Source: Planctomycetota bacterium (GTDB lineage: Bacteria > Planctomycetota > UBA8742 > UBA2392). From it: a DNA stretch of 64,000 bases. Each line of letters opens with the position of its first letter. Position 1 is the first letter of the stretch. The notes under the pieces are model-generated. The model worked only from the letters and a program-made list of their open reading frames with translations. It did not search any database and had not been told where the DNA came from. This document shows positions 1 to 9,840 of the stretch, piece after piece. Location of the stretch: NCBI GenBank assembly GCA_016722065.1, contig JADKGX010000002.1:806001-870000 (forward strand). Direction: 5' to 3'. The translations under genes were made by a program, and so were the position numbers.

Positions 1-21
1 TACATTGCCCGCTTGGTGGAG
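1..21 (+). promoter_or_regulatory. Probable -10 element and ribosome binding site of lgt
   Basis: TACATT at 1-6 resembles a -10 hexamer. GGAG at 18-21 lies seven bases before a GTG at 29, which supports that GTG as the lgt start. Any -35 element would lie outside the window. Confidence 0.5.
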
Positions 22-28
22 ACCGAAT

Positions 29-1210
29 GTGCTTTCAATCCTTGAACATCCCAATCTAGACCCGGTTATCTTCTGGGTGAAGAAGCCAGAGCTTGCCCTG
101 CGCTGGTACGGGCTGATGTATGTCCTGGCGTTCACCGTGGGCTTTGCGATTTTTCACTGGCTGCAAAAGACCGGCTATCTGCGCATCGCGGCCAAGGATG
201 TAAGCAACTACATCATTGTCGGCGTGCTTGGCACGTTTCTGGGCGGGCGGCTGGGGTATGTGCTTTTCTACCAGTTCGACCGGCTGTTCCTGGAAGAAGG
301 CATCAAGTTTGCCGAACGCATGAAGCTGATCTACGCCGTGTGGGACGGCGGCATGAGCTTTCACGGTGGCGTGTTTGGCGTAACGCTGGCGGTGTTTCTG
401 TACACCAAACTGCGCAAGCACAGTTTCTGGAACATCATGGACGGCAGCACGCACATTGTGCCGCTGGGCGTGGCACTGGTGCGCTGCGGCAACTTCATCA
501 ACGCCGAACTGTATGGCCGCACCATCAACGATGCGTCCGGCCAGCCGATCTTTGATGCCGACAAGCTGCCCTGGTACGCCATGAAGTTTTCCACCGATCA
601 CTTCCCCGGCGCGCAAGACGAACTGCACCAGGCCCTGGTGCGCGATTACTACGCCGCCCACCCCGGAGCAACCGAGATCCCGCCCGAGGCCTTGCAGTCG
701 CTGCCCGTGAAGCACGAGGTCTGGGAACAAGTGGCGCAGTTCTTTCCCGGCCGCTACCCCAGCCAGATTGTGCAGTTTGCTTTTGAAGGCCTGCTGGTGC
801 TGATTGCGATGTGGATCTTGCGCCGCCATATCAAGCGGCCCGGCGTGATGGCCGGGCTGTTCCTGCTGGCCTATGCGGTGTTTCGCATACCGGCGGAGAT
901 GATCCGTCAGCCCGATGCCCAGATTGACCCCACCGCAGCCGGCGAGTTGACCGGCACGGCGGCGTTTCTTCACGGCATTGGCATGACGATGGGCCAGTTT
1001 CTTTCGGTGGTCATTATCGGCATGGGGTTGTGCGTGATCGTGGTGCGCCTGTGGCGCGGCAAACCGGATGCCGACTACACCGTGGCGGAACGTCGCAAGG
1101 GCTTCTTTCGCGACACGCTGCACGACCTGCCCGAACTGCTGGGCCTGCGCAAACCCAAGCCCGAAGCCGCGCCAGCTGACAAACCGGCACCAGCGCCCGA
1201 GACCAAGTAG
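29..1210 (+). CDS. lgt: Prolipoprotein diacylglyceryl transferase Lgt
   Basis: Lgt moves the diacylglyceryl group of phosphatidylglycerol onto the lipobox cysteine of prolipoproteins in the inner membrane, the first step of bacterial lipoprotein maturation. The N-terminal LRWYGLMYVLAF segment, GGMSFHGG (His about residue 112) and the family signature RCGNFINAELYGR (Arg about 152, Asn about 155) are all present, as is the late YPSQ motif. I chose the GTG at 29 because GGAG sits seven bases upstream and the protein then begins as Lgt proteins usually do. At 393 residues it is longer than the usual 260-300; the excess is an enlarged loop after the signature and a charged Pro/Ala/Lys-rich C-terminal tail. 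Lipoproteins elsewhere in the window (such as the genes at 3869 and 55763) are expected substrates. Confidence 0.96.
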   Translation: MLSILEHPNLDPVIFWVKKPELALRWYGLMYVLAFTVGFAIFHWLQKTGYLRIAAKDVSNYIIVGVLGTFLGGRLGYVLFYQFDRLFLEEGIKFAERMKLIYAVWDGGMSFHGGVFGVTLAVFLYTKLRKHSFWNIMDGSTHIVPLGVALVRCGNFINAELYGRTINDASGQPIFDADKLPWYAMKFSTDHFPGAQDELHQALVRDYYAAHPGATEIPPEALQSLPVKHEVWEQVAQFFPGRYPSQIVQFAFEGLLVLIAMWILRRHIKRPGVMAGLFLLAYAVFRIPAEMIRQPDAQIDPTAAGELTGTAAFLHGIGMTMGQFLSVVIIGMGLCVIVVRLWRGKPDADYTVAERRKGFFRDTLHDLPELLGLRKPKPEAAPADKPAPAPETK

Positions 1211-1225
1211 AACCGGCCAGCGGGC

Positions 1226-3760
1226 TTACTTGCGGTGGCAATAGATCAGGTTGCCTTTTTCAGTGCCGATCACGACGGCCTGCTCGCCGGGCACGGCAAT
1301 CATTACGCGCAAGCGGTCTTCGACCGGCAACGCGATAAACGCCTGCACTTCCATCGTCGTCGGCGCCAGGAAACAGACGCCGGGCTTGCCAATCACCACC
1401 AGGTTCAGCCCGCCCGTGGTGGCTGCCATCAGGGCCTGGCTGGTTGCGAACTGCGGTGGGTCCAGCCCTTGCGGGCTCAACCACATCACTTTGTCGGACA
1501 ACTGGGCAAAGTTGCGGCCGCCGGCATTGGTGGTGTCCAGCACGGCTGCGGCCAGGTTTTTCATGACGGTGATTTCGCCAAAACCGTTGCCATCCAGCGT
1601 GACGCGCCGTACGGAAGTTCCCGCCGTGGCCCAGATTTCCTCGCCACGCACCCGCACCGAAGAGACCGCTTTGCCGTCGTCGTCGATCTTGATCGAGCCC
1701 TTGCCATCGCCACGGTGCAGCATGCCCTGGGAATCGCCGATCAACAGCACGGCCTGGGCAAATGCTAGCGAGGTAATGCCCTGAAAGCGGGCGGCCACGG
1801 GCGTGGAAACCTGCAGCGTCTCTCCATGCAGAAGAATCACTTCCCCTTTGGCGGTGCCGATAGCCAGCCGCTGACCGTCGTATCGCAGGGCCATGGCCGT
1901 TACCAGCACGCCGTCAAGCTGTGCCTCTGCCACTGGCACGGGCCGCGCCGAAGACCAGCGTCGAACCTTGCCGTCTTCTGACACCGTATAAAAAGTAGAA
2001 GGCGAGGCGCCCGCACAAGCCGCGATCACTGGCGCACCACCACTGTGGGCCTGCCACATGCTGGCCTGCAGTTCCAGCATGCCACTGGAGTTGTTGGCCT
2101 GGTTTGCGGCTTCGTCGTCTTCGCGCAGCACAAAGTACCACAGCGCAGTACCAGCCACGGCCAGCACGGCCAGCACCATCAACAGGCCCTTGGCGCCACC
2201 GCCGCGACGGCGCGAACTCAGCACATTGGGCTGGGACTCATACACTGTGGGGCGCGAATAATCGGGTTTGCTGGCGTTGGCGTGGCTGCTGGCGGCTTTC
2301 TGGCCGTCCCAGGAGGCCGCATCTTCCTTGGCCGCAATGCCGCTGGCACTGCCGTCCATGATGTTGTTCTTCTGGAACGTGGGAAAACTTTTTGCGGCGT
2401 AGCTTTCCCAATCCTGGTCGCTGGGCATCTCGGGTTTCTGCACGACCTTGCTGCGGCGGCTGCTGCTGGTCGTTGGCCGCGTGTCGCGGTGGGGCGACAT
2501 TTCCGGGTTGCTGGTCGTGGCGCCGCGCCGAACACCGGAATCGGCGTCGCGCGCAACGGCCTTGATCTCGCCGGAAGAACGGCGTGCCCGGGCCTTGGCT
2601 TCCCGCACCATATCCTGGGTCAGTTCGGCCAATTCGGGCGGAATCTGGGGGGCAGACTTCGGGCCGGACGACGCAGCCATGGGCGGCAGCGCGCCGGGGC
2701 CCAGCGATGGCAATGCAGGCGAGGAAGTACGGGCCTTGTCGGCAGCCTTTCGCAGCGCCGCCAGGTGGGGCGATTCGACCCGGCCTTTGTCGATGGCCGC
2801 CTCGGCTTCCTGTTCTTTCTGCTTGTTGATTGACTCGGCATCAATCTTGAAGCCCGTGGTCGCAAAAATCGTTGCGCCTTCATACAGCAGCTTGCTGGTG
2901 CGGCGGTTCATGCGCGCCACCTGGGCCAGCTTCAGGGCTATCGCATCCAGGTCGCCGGGGCGCTTTTCGTGGTCCTTCTGCGTCATCTCATGGATGATGC
3001 GGGTCAGGCGCTGGCCGGCTTCATCTTTGACGCGGTCCTCGGGCACCACAATGCGGCTGGTGACGTGCTGCAACGCAACGGCCATGGGCGTAGTGCCGAT
3101 AAACGGCGGGCGGCCAACAAACAGGTGATACAGCGTCGCGCCCAGGCTGTAGACGTCGGCCTTTGGGCCCACAGCTACGCCCTGGGCCTGTTCGGGTGCC
3201 ATGTAGTCGGGTGTGCCCATGATCGCGCCAGTCATGGTCAAGCCGGACTCACTGGCCAGCGCACGGGCCAGGCCAAAGTCGGCCACCTTCACGCCGCCGG
3301 TGTTGGGCAGCATCAGGTTGGCGGGCTTGATGTCGCGGTGAATCACGTTGTTGGCATGGGCGCTTGCCAGTGCGCGCGCGGCACCAGCGCCGATATCCGC
3401 CACTACAGCGGCTTCGACGGGGCCGTGCTTGCGCACAAGTTCCAGGGCGTCGGTGCCGTCAATGAACTCCATGACCAGGTAGTAGTAACCCGATTCCTCG
3501 CCCACGTCGTAAACTCGCACCGTGTTGGCGTGGTTCAAGCGCGCAGCCAGACGCGCTTCGCGCAGAAAGCGTTCCACCAGGTTGCTGTTGTTGGCCAGGT
3601 GCGGCGGCAGAATCTTGACTGCCACGTCGATGTCCAGGCCGCTGTGGCTGCCCTTGTAAACCGTGCCCATGGCGCCGCGGCCGCAGATGCGCAGCAGCTT
3701 GCACTTGCCGATCATGTAGCCGACAAGGGACTTTTGGTCCGGGGAACTTGGCACGGGCAT
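1226..3760 (-). CDS. Ser/Thr protein kinase with C-terminal beta-propeller
   Basis: This is an 844-residue eukaryotic-type Ser/Thr kinase. The N-terminal 285 residues hold the glycine loop GRGAMGTVY, the VAVKIL lysine, the catalytic HRDIKPANLM loop, DFGLA and the MGTPDYMAPEQ activation segment. A low-complexity, Ser/Pro/Arg-rich cytoplasmic linker follows, then one membrane segment at about 521-543. The roughly 300-residue C-terminal part contains WD40/propeller-like strands such as KVRRWSSARPV and is probably a periplasmic sensor or binding domain. The ATG at 3760 is preceded by GAGG at good spacing. It converges on lgt with 15 bases between stop codons. Ligand and substrates cannot be read from sequence. 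The kinase call is certain; the propeller rests on pattern recognition. Confidence 0.93.
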   Translation of the reverse strand: MPVPSSPDQKSLVGYMIGKCKLLRICGRGAMGTVYKGSHSGLDIDVAVKILPPHLANNSNLVERFLREARLAARLNHANTVRVYDVGEESGYYYLVMEFIDGTDALELVRKHGPVEAAVVADIGAGAARALASAHANNVIHRDIKPANLMLPNTGGVKVADFGLARALASESGLTMTGAIMGTPDYMAPEQAQGVAVGPKADVYSLGATLYHLFVGRPPFIGTTPMAVALQHVTSRIVVPEDRVKDEAGQRLTRIIHEMTQKDHEKRPGDLDAIALKLAQVARMNRRTSKLLYEGATIFATTGFKIDAESINKQKEQEAEAAIDKGRVESPHLAALRKAADKARTSSPALPSLGPGALPPMAASSGPKSAPQIPPELAELTQDMVREAKARARRSSGEIKAVARDADSGVRRGATTSNPEMSPHRDTRPTTSSSRRSKVVQKPEMPSDQDWESYAAKSFPTFQKNNIMDGSASGIAAKEDAASWDGQKAASSHANASKPDYSRPTVYESQPNVLSSRRRGGGAKGLLMVLAVLAVAGTALWYFVLREDDEAANQANNSSGMLELQASMWQAHSGGAPVIAACAGASPSTFYTVSEDGKVRRWSSARPVPVAEAQLDGVLVTAMALRYDGQRLAIGTAKGEVILLHGETLQVSTPVAARFQGITSLAFAQAVLLIGDSQGMLHRGDGKGSIKIDDDGKAVSSVRVRGEEIWATAGTSVRRVTLDGNGFGEITVMKNLAAAVLDTTNAGGRNFAQLSDKVMWLSPQGLDPPQFATSQALMAATTGGLNLVVIGKPGVCFLAPTTMEVQAFIALPVEDRLRVMIAVPGEQAVVIGTEKGNLIYCHRK

Positions 3761-3868
3761 CAAGGCCTCGAATGCACGAAACGCACTGCGAAAGCCTATT
3801 ATGCGGTCCCGTAGAGCATTCGTCGATAACGGAAAGCGCCGGCCCGGTGCGACGCGCAGAAAAGCCGA

Positions 3869-6814
3869 CTAAGGTCGCAATGCCCCCAGAATGTACGGCC
3901 CGGCGCGGAAAAATTGTGCATAGGTGCTGTGCCGGATGTTCGGGTCTCCAATCGTGGCCGCGGCAATGTTCGGGTTCTGGCGCGACAACAGGTTCTGCGT
4001 TGCGGTTTGCCAGTTGGCCGCGGCGCTGGCCCGAAACGCGCCCACATAGCCCGCACCAATCATCAGGTTCGGCCCGCCAAAGTCTGTCACCCCGCCCGGA
4101 AACTGCGCAAAGGCCCCGAACTGCGGCGTGGCCAGGTTGCCCAGATAGACTTGCGCGTTGGTACCCAGCAGCCAGTTCATGCAGCGCAGAATGTTGTCGT
4201 CAATGCTGGTGTCGTTGCTGGCGCCACGGGCGTACTCCATGGCCTCGGCGATGCTGCCGATTTCCCAGGCCTCAAAGTTGCCGGCGTTGTCGTCAAAGCC
4301 GTTGCCTGTGGGGTCACGCGGCGAAGTCGTGTTCTGACGCACGCGAACAGCGGCCAGCACATAGGCCTGCATGGTGGCTGCGGCGGCATCGTTCAAGCCA
4401 TTGGCTTCCAGATACGCTGTAGAAAGGAACAGGCCGTTGGCGAGCCACATCGTGGGGCAGGTGATGGTGCTGTCGACCCCGCCGTTGGCGGCGTCAAAGA
4501 AGCGCTTCCAGGTGCCGCGCAGATAGGTAAAGGTCTCCTTCAATACATCAAGGCTCAGGGCGTCGCCGGTCATCAGGTAGTGCTGCGCCAGGAACGAGCC
4601 ATGAAAAACAGAAAGCCCGTTATCGTTCAATTGATAGTGCCCCAGCCCATGCTGCTTGTTTCCCGGCGTTGTGCGCGTACGCCCAAGCTGGCTGGCGTTG
4701 CCAGCGCTGACGGCGGGGTTTCCGGCCTCGGTGTAGGCAAAGCGCTGGCCAATGTCGGCATGCAGCACCTGCACGTCGCGAAAGTGCCGGGTGGTCTGGT
4801 CAAACAGGCGTTGCGCGCCAATGCTGCCGCTGGCGGCAAACCAGTTCATGAAGGCGCGGCTGACCTCATAGTCGTTGTCTTCCCAGCCGTTGGTCGGGGT
4901 GAAGGTCTTGCCCGCCCCGAAGTTCCACAGGCCGTACTCATGGCCCGTGGCAGCGCCATTGCCGTCGCTGCGGTCGGCCAGCAGGTCGCCTTCGTGCAGC
5001 ACGACTTCGTTCAGGTAGGTTCCTACCAGCGATTGTGCGGCACCAATGATGTCGGTCGTGCTGCTGCGCGTGTCGTTGGTGACGCCAATCTGCCCAAACA
5101 CCCCGGCGGCGGCGTAATGCTTGGGGTTACAGATGGCCAGCGGCGGGTCGTTCAGAATGTTGGCACGAATGTTGGCGCCTGCGGCGTCAATCGTGCCAAT
5201 GCGGTCCATGCTGATCAGCAGTTCGTGGGTCTTCATGGCGCCAGCAAACACCTGCATTGGCCAGGTGCCGGCGGGCCACAGCCCGGCACGCATCAAGCCG
5301 TCGCCCTGCATGCGCAACTGTTTGGGGTACTGCTGCCAGAAGTCGCGCACGATGGTCGTGCAGCGAATGTTGCTGCCGGTCATCTGCATCCAGCCCGGGC
5401 CCTTGGTGCCTGAGCCCGCCAGCTTGCCTGTCAGGGCATAAGCAACCTGCGCGTCGGTTTGATCGGGCCAGGTGTTGGTCAGCGGGTCTGAAGACCCTTC
5501 GCCGCTGCCCACGTTGTAGCCGGCGGGCTGCGGGTTGCCGGTGTCGCTGGCGTCGTGGGTGCCGGTGTAGTTCTGCTGCTGGTCCCAGAACTCGGCCCCG
5601 GTCAAGGTTTGCGCCGTGTGCACGACCGGAAAGCCGGCAATCTGGGCGCCCGCCGTGCCGGTGTTCAACAGCAGCGGCAGGTCGAACTCCACGGCGTCTG
5701 CCGTTTCCACCTGCGCCAATTGCGCCGCCGCCGAGGCGCCGGCCGTGGAAGCCACGCCGTTGCCGGCCATGTTCTTGAAGCTGTAGCTGACACGCACCAG
5801 CGGCAGACCCACCCAGGCCGTGATGCGCACAACAAAATTCAGCTTGTTCAGGCCAAGACCGGTGTTGCGGTGCACGCCTTCGGACACCAGCGTGACGCGA
5901 ATCGGGCCGGACTCTTCTACTTCCACGCGGGTCGGGGCAATCTGGTCCATACGGAACTGGTTGGCGCCCTGCGTGATTACAATGCCCCGCGCCACGGCGG
6001 TATCCAGGCATTCGTCGTCGACTTGGCTGTCGTTGTCGCGGTCAATCACGATGCTTTCAAACAGCCGAAAAGCGGTCTTGCTGACCGTGAAGTTCAGGTT
6101 GCCGGTGCGCACTTCAATGCTGCCGGCGCCGTTAATCACCTGCAGCGAAGTGCCCGTAGCACTGCCACTGCCGCCACTGTTGAGCTGGTATTTGCCAACC
6201 CCGCCAGCACCCGTCAGGTCGGCAATGAAATCGCACAGCACCCAGCGAATCGAGCCGCCAGGCCAGCGCGAAGTGACACGAAACTGCGCGTTGACCGAGC
6301 CGCCGGTCTGGGTCTGGATGCGCAGTGTGTTTTCGTTGTTGTGCAACGCCAGCGGCAGCGGAATGCCCACCGTGACCGGCGCGGCTGCGGCCTGCCAACT
6401 GTTCTGGGTGCGCACGTCAAACAAGACCGGAAAAGCCCCGTAAACCGGCGCAACCGTCAAGGTTACCGTCGCAATGCCGATGGCCGTGGGATCAATCGTG
6501 CTGGAGCACTGGATTGTGACCAGCGGGCTGCCCGGCATGGACAGCGGCGCCGTGTACAGGCCGGTGGAATCAATGCTGCCCGTGCCTGAGCCCAGCACAA
6601 GCCACGCGGGCCCGCCGGGGCCTGAAGCACCGCCGCCGGTCAGTGTGGCGGTGAACTGGCGTGTTGTGCCCAGTTGCACCGAAATGGCCGCCGGGGAAAC
6701 TGAAACCACTATCGGCGACGGCAAGGGCGAGCCGCCCGGGGGCGACCCACCACTGCCACAGGCCGAAAGCAGCGCGATCAGAACAAGGCAGCCAACAGCC
6801 AGGGCATGGCGCAT
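3869..6814 (-). CDS. Large lipoprotein with Ig-like and PcRGLX/YetA-like domains
   Basis: This is a 981-residue predicted lipoprotein. The ATG at 6814 is preceded by GGAG six bases upstream and opens a signal peptide ending in the lipobox LLSAC; a longer upstream reading frame has neither feature. After a Gly/Pro/Ser linker comes a bacterial Ig-like (Big2-type) domain, about residues 35-120. The rest resembles the rhamnogalacturonan exolyase-like (PcRGLX/YetA) family: a RIFT-barrel-like start with PGGSIRWVLCDF, then a helical barrel-type region rich in Trp and His. If correct, it would act on pectin-type or other acidic polysaccharide at the cell surface, anchored through the Lgt pathway. Catalytic residues were not assigned. 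The lipoprotein and Ig-like domain are well supported; the enzyme family is a tentative recognition. Confidence 0.72.
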   Translation of the reverse strand: MRHALAVGCLVLIALLSACGSGGSPPGGSPLPSPIVVSVSPAAISVQLGTTRQFTATLTGGGASGPGGPAWLVLGSGTGSIDSTGLYTAPLSMPGSPLVTIQCSSTIDPTAIGIATVTLTVAPVYGAFPVLFDVRTQNSWQAAAAPVTVGIPLPLALHNNENTLRIQTQTGGSVNAQFRVTSRWPGGSIRWVLCDFIADLTGAGGVGKYQLNSGGSGSATGTSLQVINGAGSIEVRTGNLNFTVSKTAFRLFESIVIDRDNDSQVDDECLDTAVARGIVITQGANQFRMDQIAPTRVEVEESGPIRVTLVSEGVHRNTGLGLNKLNFVVRITAWVGLPLVRVSYSFKNMAGNGVASTAGASAAAQLAQVETADAVEFDLPLLLNTGTAGAQIAGFPVVHTAQTLTGAEFWDQQQNYTGTHDASDTGNPQPAGYNVGSGEGSSDPLTNTWPDQTDAQVAYALTGKLAGSGTKGPGWMQMTGSNIRCTTIVRDFWQQYPKQLRMQGDGLMRAGLWPAGTWPMQVFAGAMKTHELLISMDRIGTIDAAGANIRANILNDPPLAICNPKHYAAAGVFGQIGVTNDTRSSTTDIIGAAQSLVGTYLNEVVLHEGDLLADRSDGNGAATGHEYGLWNFGAGKTFTPTNGWEDNDYEVSRAFMNWFAASGSIGAQRLFDQTTRHFRDVQVLHADIGQRFAYTEAGNPAVSAGNASQLGRTRTTPGNKQHGLGHYQLNDNGLSVFHGSFLAQHYLMTGDALSLDVLKETFTYLRGTWKRFFDAANGGVDSTITCPTMWLANGLFLSTAYLEANGLNDAAAATMQAYVLAAVRVRQNTTSPRDPTGNGFDDNAGNFEAWEIGSIAEAMEYARGASNDTSIDDNILRCMNWLLGTNAQVYLGNLATPQFGAFAQFPGGVTDFGGPNLMIGAGYVGAFRASAAANWQTATQNLLSRQNPNIAAATIGDPNIRHSTYAQFFRAGPYILGALRP

Positions 6815-7019
6815 CAGACACTCCGGTTGCAATAACAACAGGCGGCACAAAGGCCGCAGCCGGTTCCCAAGCCTGAAGGGGTACGCGCCCCCATTGTGTG
6901 CAAAACCCGCGCGGGCTGCCAGTGCTTCAGTGCCGGCAACGCGCAACGGGTTTGCGGATTGGTGCAACCCGGCCGGATTTTGCGCCGAGGCAGCTGGTTT
7001 GTTTGCTGCGCGCGGCAGC

Positions 7020-7025
7020 TAAGCT
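7020..7025 (+). promoter_or_regulatory. -10-like TAAGCT placed for a leaderless mRNA
   Basis: TAAGCT ends six bases before the ATG at 7032 and no Shine-Dalgarno-like purine run lies between. With the usual distance from -10 to the transcription start, the mRNA would begin at or next to the A of the ATG. TTTGTT about 16 bases further upstream could serve as a -35. Confidence 0.45.
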
Positions 7026-7031
7026 GACGGC

Positions 7032-8216
7032 ATGATTCCGCAAGAGATACGCGCCGTATTGCCCGGGCCACCGACGGCCCATGCGGCCTTGAGTTGCAGC
7101 CCCGGCAGCGTTGTGGGCGAGACGCACTTTGTGGTTACAGGCGGGCGGCTGCTGGTGTTTTCGCGCGAATCGCTGGTCGGGGGCTATGCCCCGGTGCTGC
7201 TGGACCCGGCCGTCACCCCGGCCCTGGAAGGTGGCGACTTTTCGTCAACGCTGCATTTTCAATTGGCCGACGCCACGCCCGTTGAACTGAACGTCAGCAG
7301 CTTTGAACGTCCTGCCATGCAGGCGCTTCTGGCCGAACTTGCCGCAATCGCGCCGGTACTTGCCGACCCTTCACCGGGCAACGTCCCGGAATTGCCGAAT
7401 CGGCCTGATTCCCCCACCGGAACGTCGACCATTCTGCCGCCCACGGAGCCTGTAGCAGCACCGGTTCCAACCACCGCGCTGAGTGCAGACCCCGCTGGTG
7501 AGTTACACCCAGCGGCGGCAAGCCGGGACACACCGCGCTGGCAGCTGCCCGCAATTCCGGCCGCCACTGCTGCGCCAGGCCCGAAAAAGCCGCGTGACAA
7601 CCGCGGCCCGGGCGAGTTTGCCGGCGATCCGCCTTTTTTCACCGGCTGCCTGCCCGCCCTGCTGCTGCTGGCCGGCACTGGCTGGGGGCTGTGGACGCTG
7701 GAGGAGCGCGCCCGCGATTCGCTGTGGGGATTTACCGGCTGGGCGCTGTGGCAGGGCACCTTTCTGATGGTGCTGGGAAAAATCGCGGCCTGCATAGGCG
7801 CCATGGCCCTGACCTACTGGTTCGCGGTTTGGCTGGAGGGCTGGAACTTCCGACGCAACCTGACAGGCCGGGTCACGATACGCAGCAGGCGAGTGCATTT
7901 TCTGGCCCCCAAGGGCCTTTGGAAATCCGACTTTGACCTGCGCAAGTGCAGAGTGGAGTTTCAGTGCACGCAGAAGCCGCCCGGCAACAACAACACCAAG
8001 CCTGAGGACCTGGAGTTTGTCGTGCTGGTGCGTTTCACCCAAGGCGACTCACAGGCCAGCATCTGGGTGCACAGCATTCGCTGGAAGGACATCGCGGGCA
8101 GCCAGTGGCAGCCCCAAACCAGCGTGGAAAAACCAGAACGCCGCATTGAGTTCATGGGCCACGAGTTCAAGGAACTGCTGCCCGCCCTGCTGGAAGAAAT
8201 GCAGGCCGCAAGCTGA
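7032..8216 (+). CDS. Unknown membrane protein with two central TM segments
   Basis: I do not recognise this 394-residue protein. The N-terminal 110 residues look like a compact mixed alpha/beta domain. A 90-residue Pro/Ala/Thr-rich linker follows, then two hydrophobic segments at about 198-218 and 245-265 separated by a short loop, and a C-terminal domain of about 130 residues rich in charged and aromatic residues (repeated Arg/Lys-Val-x-Phe strands, PH-like in feel). This gives a two-TM protein with both soluble domains on the same side. The ATG at 7032 has a -10-like hexamer directly upstream and no ribosome binding site. It is divergent from the lipoprotein gene at 3869-6814 and convergent with ispG. 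The coding assignment is good; the function is unknown. Confidence 0.8.
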   Translation: MIPQEIRAVLPGPPTAHAALSCSPGSVVGETHFVVTGGRLLVFSRESLVGGYAPVLLDPAVTPALEGGDFSSTLHFQLADATPVELNVSSFERPAMQALLAELAAIAPVLADPSPGNVPELPNRPDSPTGTSTILPPTEPVAAPVPTTALSADPAGELHPAAASRDTPRWQLPAIPAATAAPGPKKPRDNRGPGEFAGDPPFFTGCLPALLLLAGTGWGLWTLEERARDSLWGFTGWALWQGTFLMVLGKIAACIGAMALTYWFAVWLEGWNFRRNLTGRVTIRSRRVHFLAPKGLWKSDFDLRKCRVEFQCTQKPPGNNNTKPEDLEFVVLVRFTQGDSQASIWVHSIRWKDIAGSQWQPQTSVEKPERRIEFMGHEFKELLPALLEEMQAAS

Positions 8217-8219
8217 CCA

Positions 8220-8487
8220 GCCCGCGCGACGCAGCCGATTTCGAAACCCGGCGGCCGGGCATGGCGCTGCTGCCGGCAGGCTGATTTTTTGCAGTTTGGA
8301 ACTGCGGCAGTTTCTGGATGCATCTATCAAGTTGCCGTCGCCCCCAGCCTTGCGGCTGGGGCTGAACTGCCTGTTGGTGGTGGCGGGCGTAGATGCGTGG
8401 CCGCGGCACGCGAACACCATCGTTGCAGTTCTTGGCCGCTTGGCGTCTTGGCGGCAAAGGCCTTGACTGTGTTGGCGGCACCTGCGG
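8220..8487. other. Convergent intergenic region with hairpins
   Basis: There is no gene between the two convergent coding regions. A perfect 8-bp hairpin (CCCCAGCC, TTGC loop, GGCTGGGG) lies at 8342-8361. A GC-rich palindromic stretch at about 8250-8282 ends in TTTTTT at 8285-8290 and could terminate the upstream gene. The remainder shows nothing I can name. Confidence 0.4.
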
Positions 8488-9609
8488 CTAGATTTTGCTG
8501 GCCACGGTTTCGCCCGCTGCGGCGCGCTCTTTTTCGAGCTTGTACAGCTCGATCATCATTTCATCGACCAGCTTTTCGTTGGGCACGCGGCGCAGAATCG
8601 TTTCGCCCTTGAACAGATAGCCCGCGTCTTTGGCACCGGCAATCCCAAGGTCAGCTTCCGCAGCTTCGCCCGGGCCATTGACGATGCAGCCCAGCACACT
8701 GACGACAATGTTGCCGGTGTAATCTTTCAGGCGTTCCTGCACCTGCCGCGCGAGTGTTTCGACGCCGCCGTCTACTTCATCGCGACCGCAACTTGGGCAG
8801 GCCACGATCTCGACGTTCTTCTTGCGCAGGCGCAGCGCACTGAGAATTTCATAGCCCACATCCACTTCATCCAGCGGGTCGCCGGTAATGCTGACACGAA
8901 TCGTGTCGCCTATTCCCTCGCCCAGCAGCGTGCCCAGGCCGATACTGCTTTTGACCGTGCTGGCCTGCAGCATGCCGGCTTCGGTTACACCCAGGTGAAT
9001 CGGCACGTCGGTTTCCTTGGCGAAGCGACGGTTGGTATAGACCGTGGTCAGCACGTCGCTGGACTTCAGGCTGACCTTGAAGTTGTGAAAGCCCCACTTA
9101 TCAAACGTCTCGCACCAATTGATGGCGGTGTCGACCATCAGGTCGGCCATCTCGTGTTCCATGTCGTTTTTTACTTCCAGGCCCTTGCGGGGCATGATGC
9201 TGCCACTGTTGACGCCAATGCGGATCGCCGCGCCTTTGTCTTTGGCCAGGTCGACGATTTTGCGCACGAGTTCCAGCTTGATGTTGCCCGGGTTGATGCG
9301 TACGCATTGAATGCCGGCCTCCAGGGCCTTCAGCGCAAGCCCCGGCGCAAAATGAATGTCGGCAATAATCGGCACGCGCGAACCGGCAATGATGGCGGGC
9401 AGGGCGTTGGCCGATTTTTCGTCCGGGCAGGCCACGCGGACAATATCGACGCCTTTTTCCTGGGCGCCGCGAATCTGCTTCAGCGTTCCTTCTACATCAT
9501 GGGTTTTGGTCTTGGTCATGGTCTGCACGGCCACCAGGTGGTCGCCACCGACGGGGCGGTTGCCAACGGTGCAGGTGCGGGTCTTGCGTCGCGCTACTTG
9601 AAAGGCCAC
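8488..9609 (-). CDS. ispG: 4-hydroxy-3-methylbut-2-enyl diphosphate synthase IspG
   Basis: IspG (GcpE) converts methylerythritol 2,4-cyclodiphosphate to HMBPP in the MEP isoprenoid pathway, using a [4Fe-4S] cluster. The cluster ligands are visible as CPSC (about residues 270 and 273) and GCIVNGPGE (Cys about 306, with the conserved Glu). The TIM-barrel part carries the typical start VGGDHLVAVQTMTKTKTHD and the PIIADIHF motif. A GTG at 9609 is chosen because AAGGAG lies five bases upstream and it gives the usual 373 residues; an upstream in-frame ATG would add about 40 unrelated residues. No other MEP gene is in the window, so it is monocistronic here. Confidence 0.96.
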   Translation of the reverse strand: MAFQVARRKTRTCTVGNRPVGGDHLVAVQTMTKTKTHDVEGTLKQIRGAQEKGVDIVRVACPDEKSANALPAIIAGSRVPIIADIHFAPGLALKALEAGIQCVRINPGNIKLELVRKIVDLAKDKGAAIRIGVNSGSIMPRKGLEVKNDMEHEMADLMVDTAINWCETFDKWGFHNFKVSLKSSDVLTTVYTNRRFAKETDVPIHLGVTEAGMLQASTVKSSIGLGTLLGEGIGDTIRVSITGDPLDEVDVGYEILSALRLRKKNVEIVACPSCGRDEVDGGVETLARQVQERLKDYTGNIVVSVLGCIVNGPGEAAEADLGIAGAKDAGYLFKGETILRRVPNEKLVDEMMIELYKLEKERAAAGETVASKI

Positions 9610-9840
9610 GGGCACTCCTTGCGGGTCGATTCCGGCGCAGTCTAGCAGCGCCAATCGCCGGTGCCACGGGCGCGCGCTCAAGCCAACCGGATTGGAGACC
9701 TCGAGGCAGGCAGCAGCACCGCTAGCTGCCACGCCGACGGGTTCTCATTGCCCGCTCCGGCAGGGGCGCGGAGACACCGCAGTCCGTACCATATCTGCAC
9801 GAGATGCCTGCCCCGCCCCGGTCAGGGCGAAATTGCTTTG

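Noticed and set aside
5..28. TTG at position 5 as the lgt start
   Set aside because: The eight extra residues (MPAWWRPN) are unlike Lgt N-termini, and the GGAG at 18-21 sits correctly for the GTG at 29.
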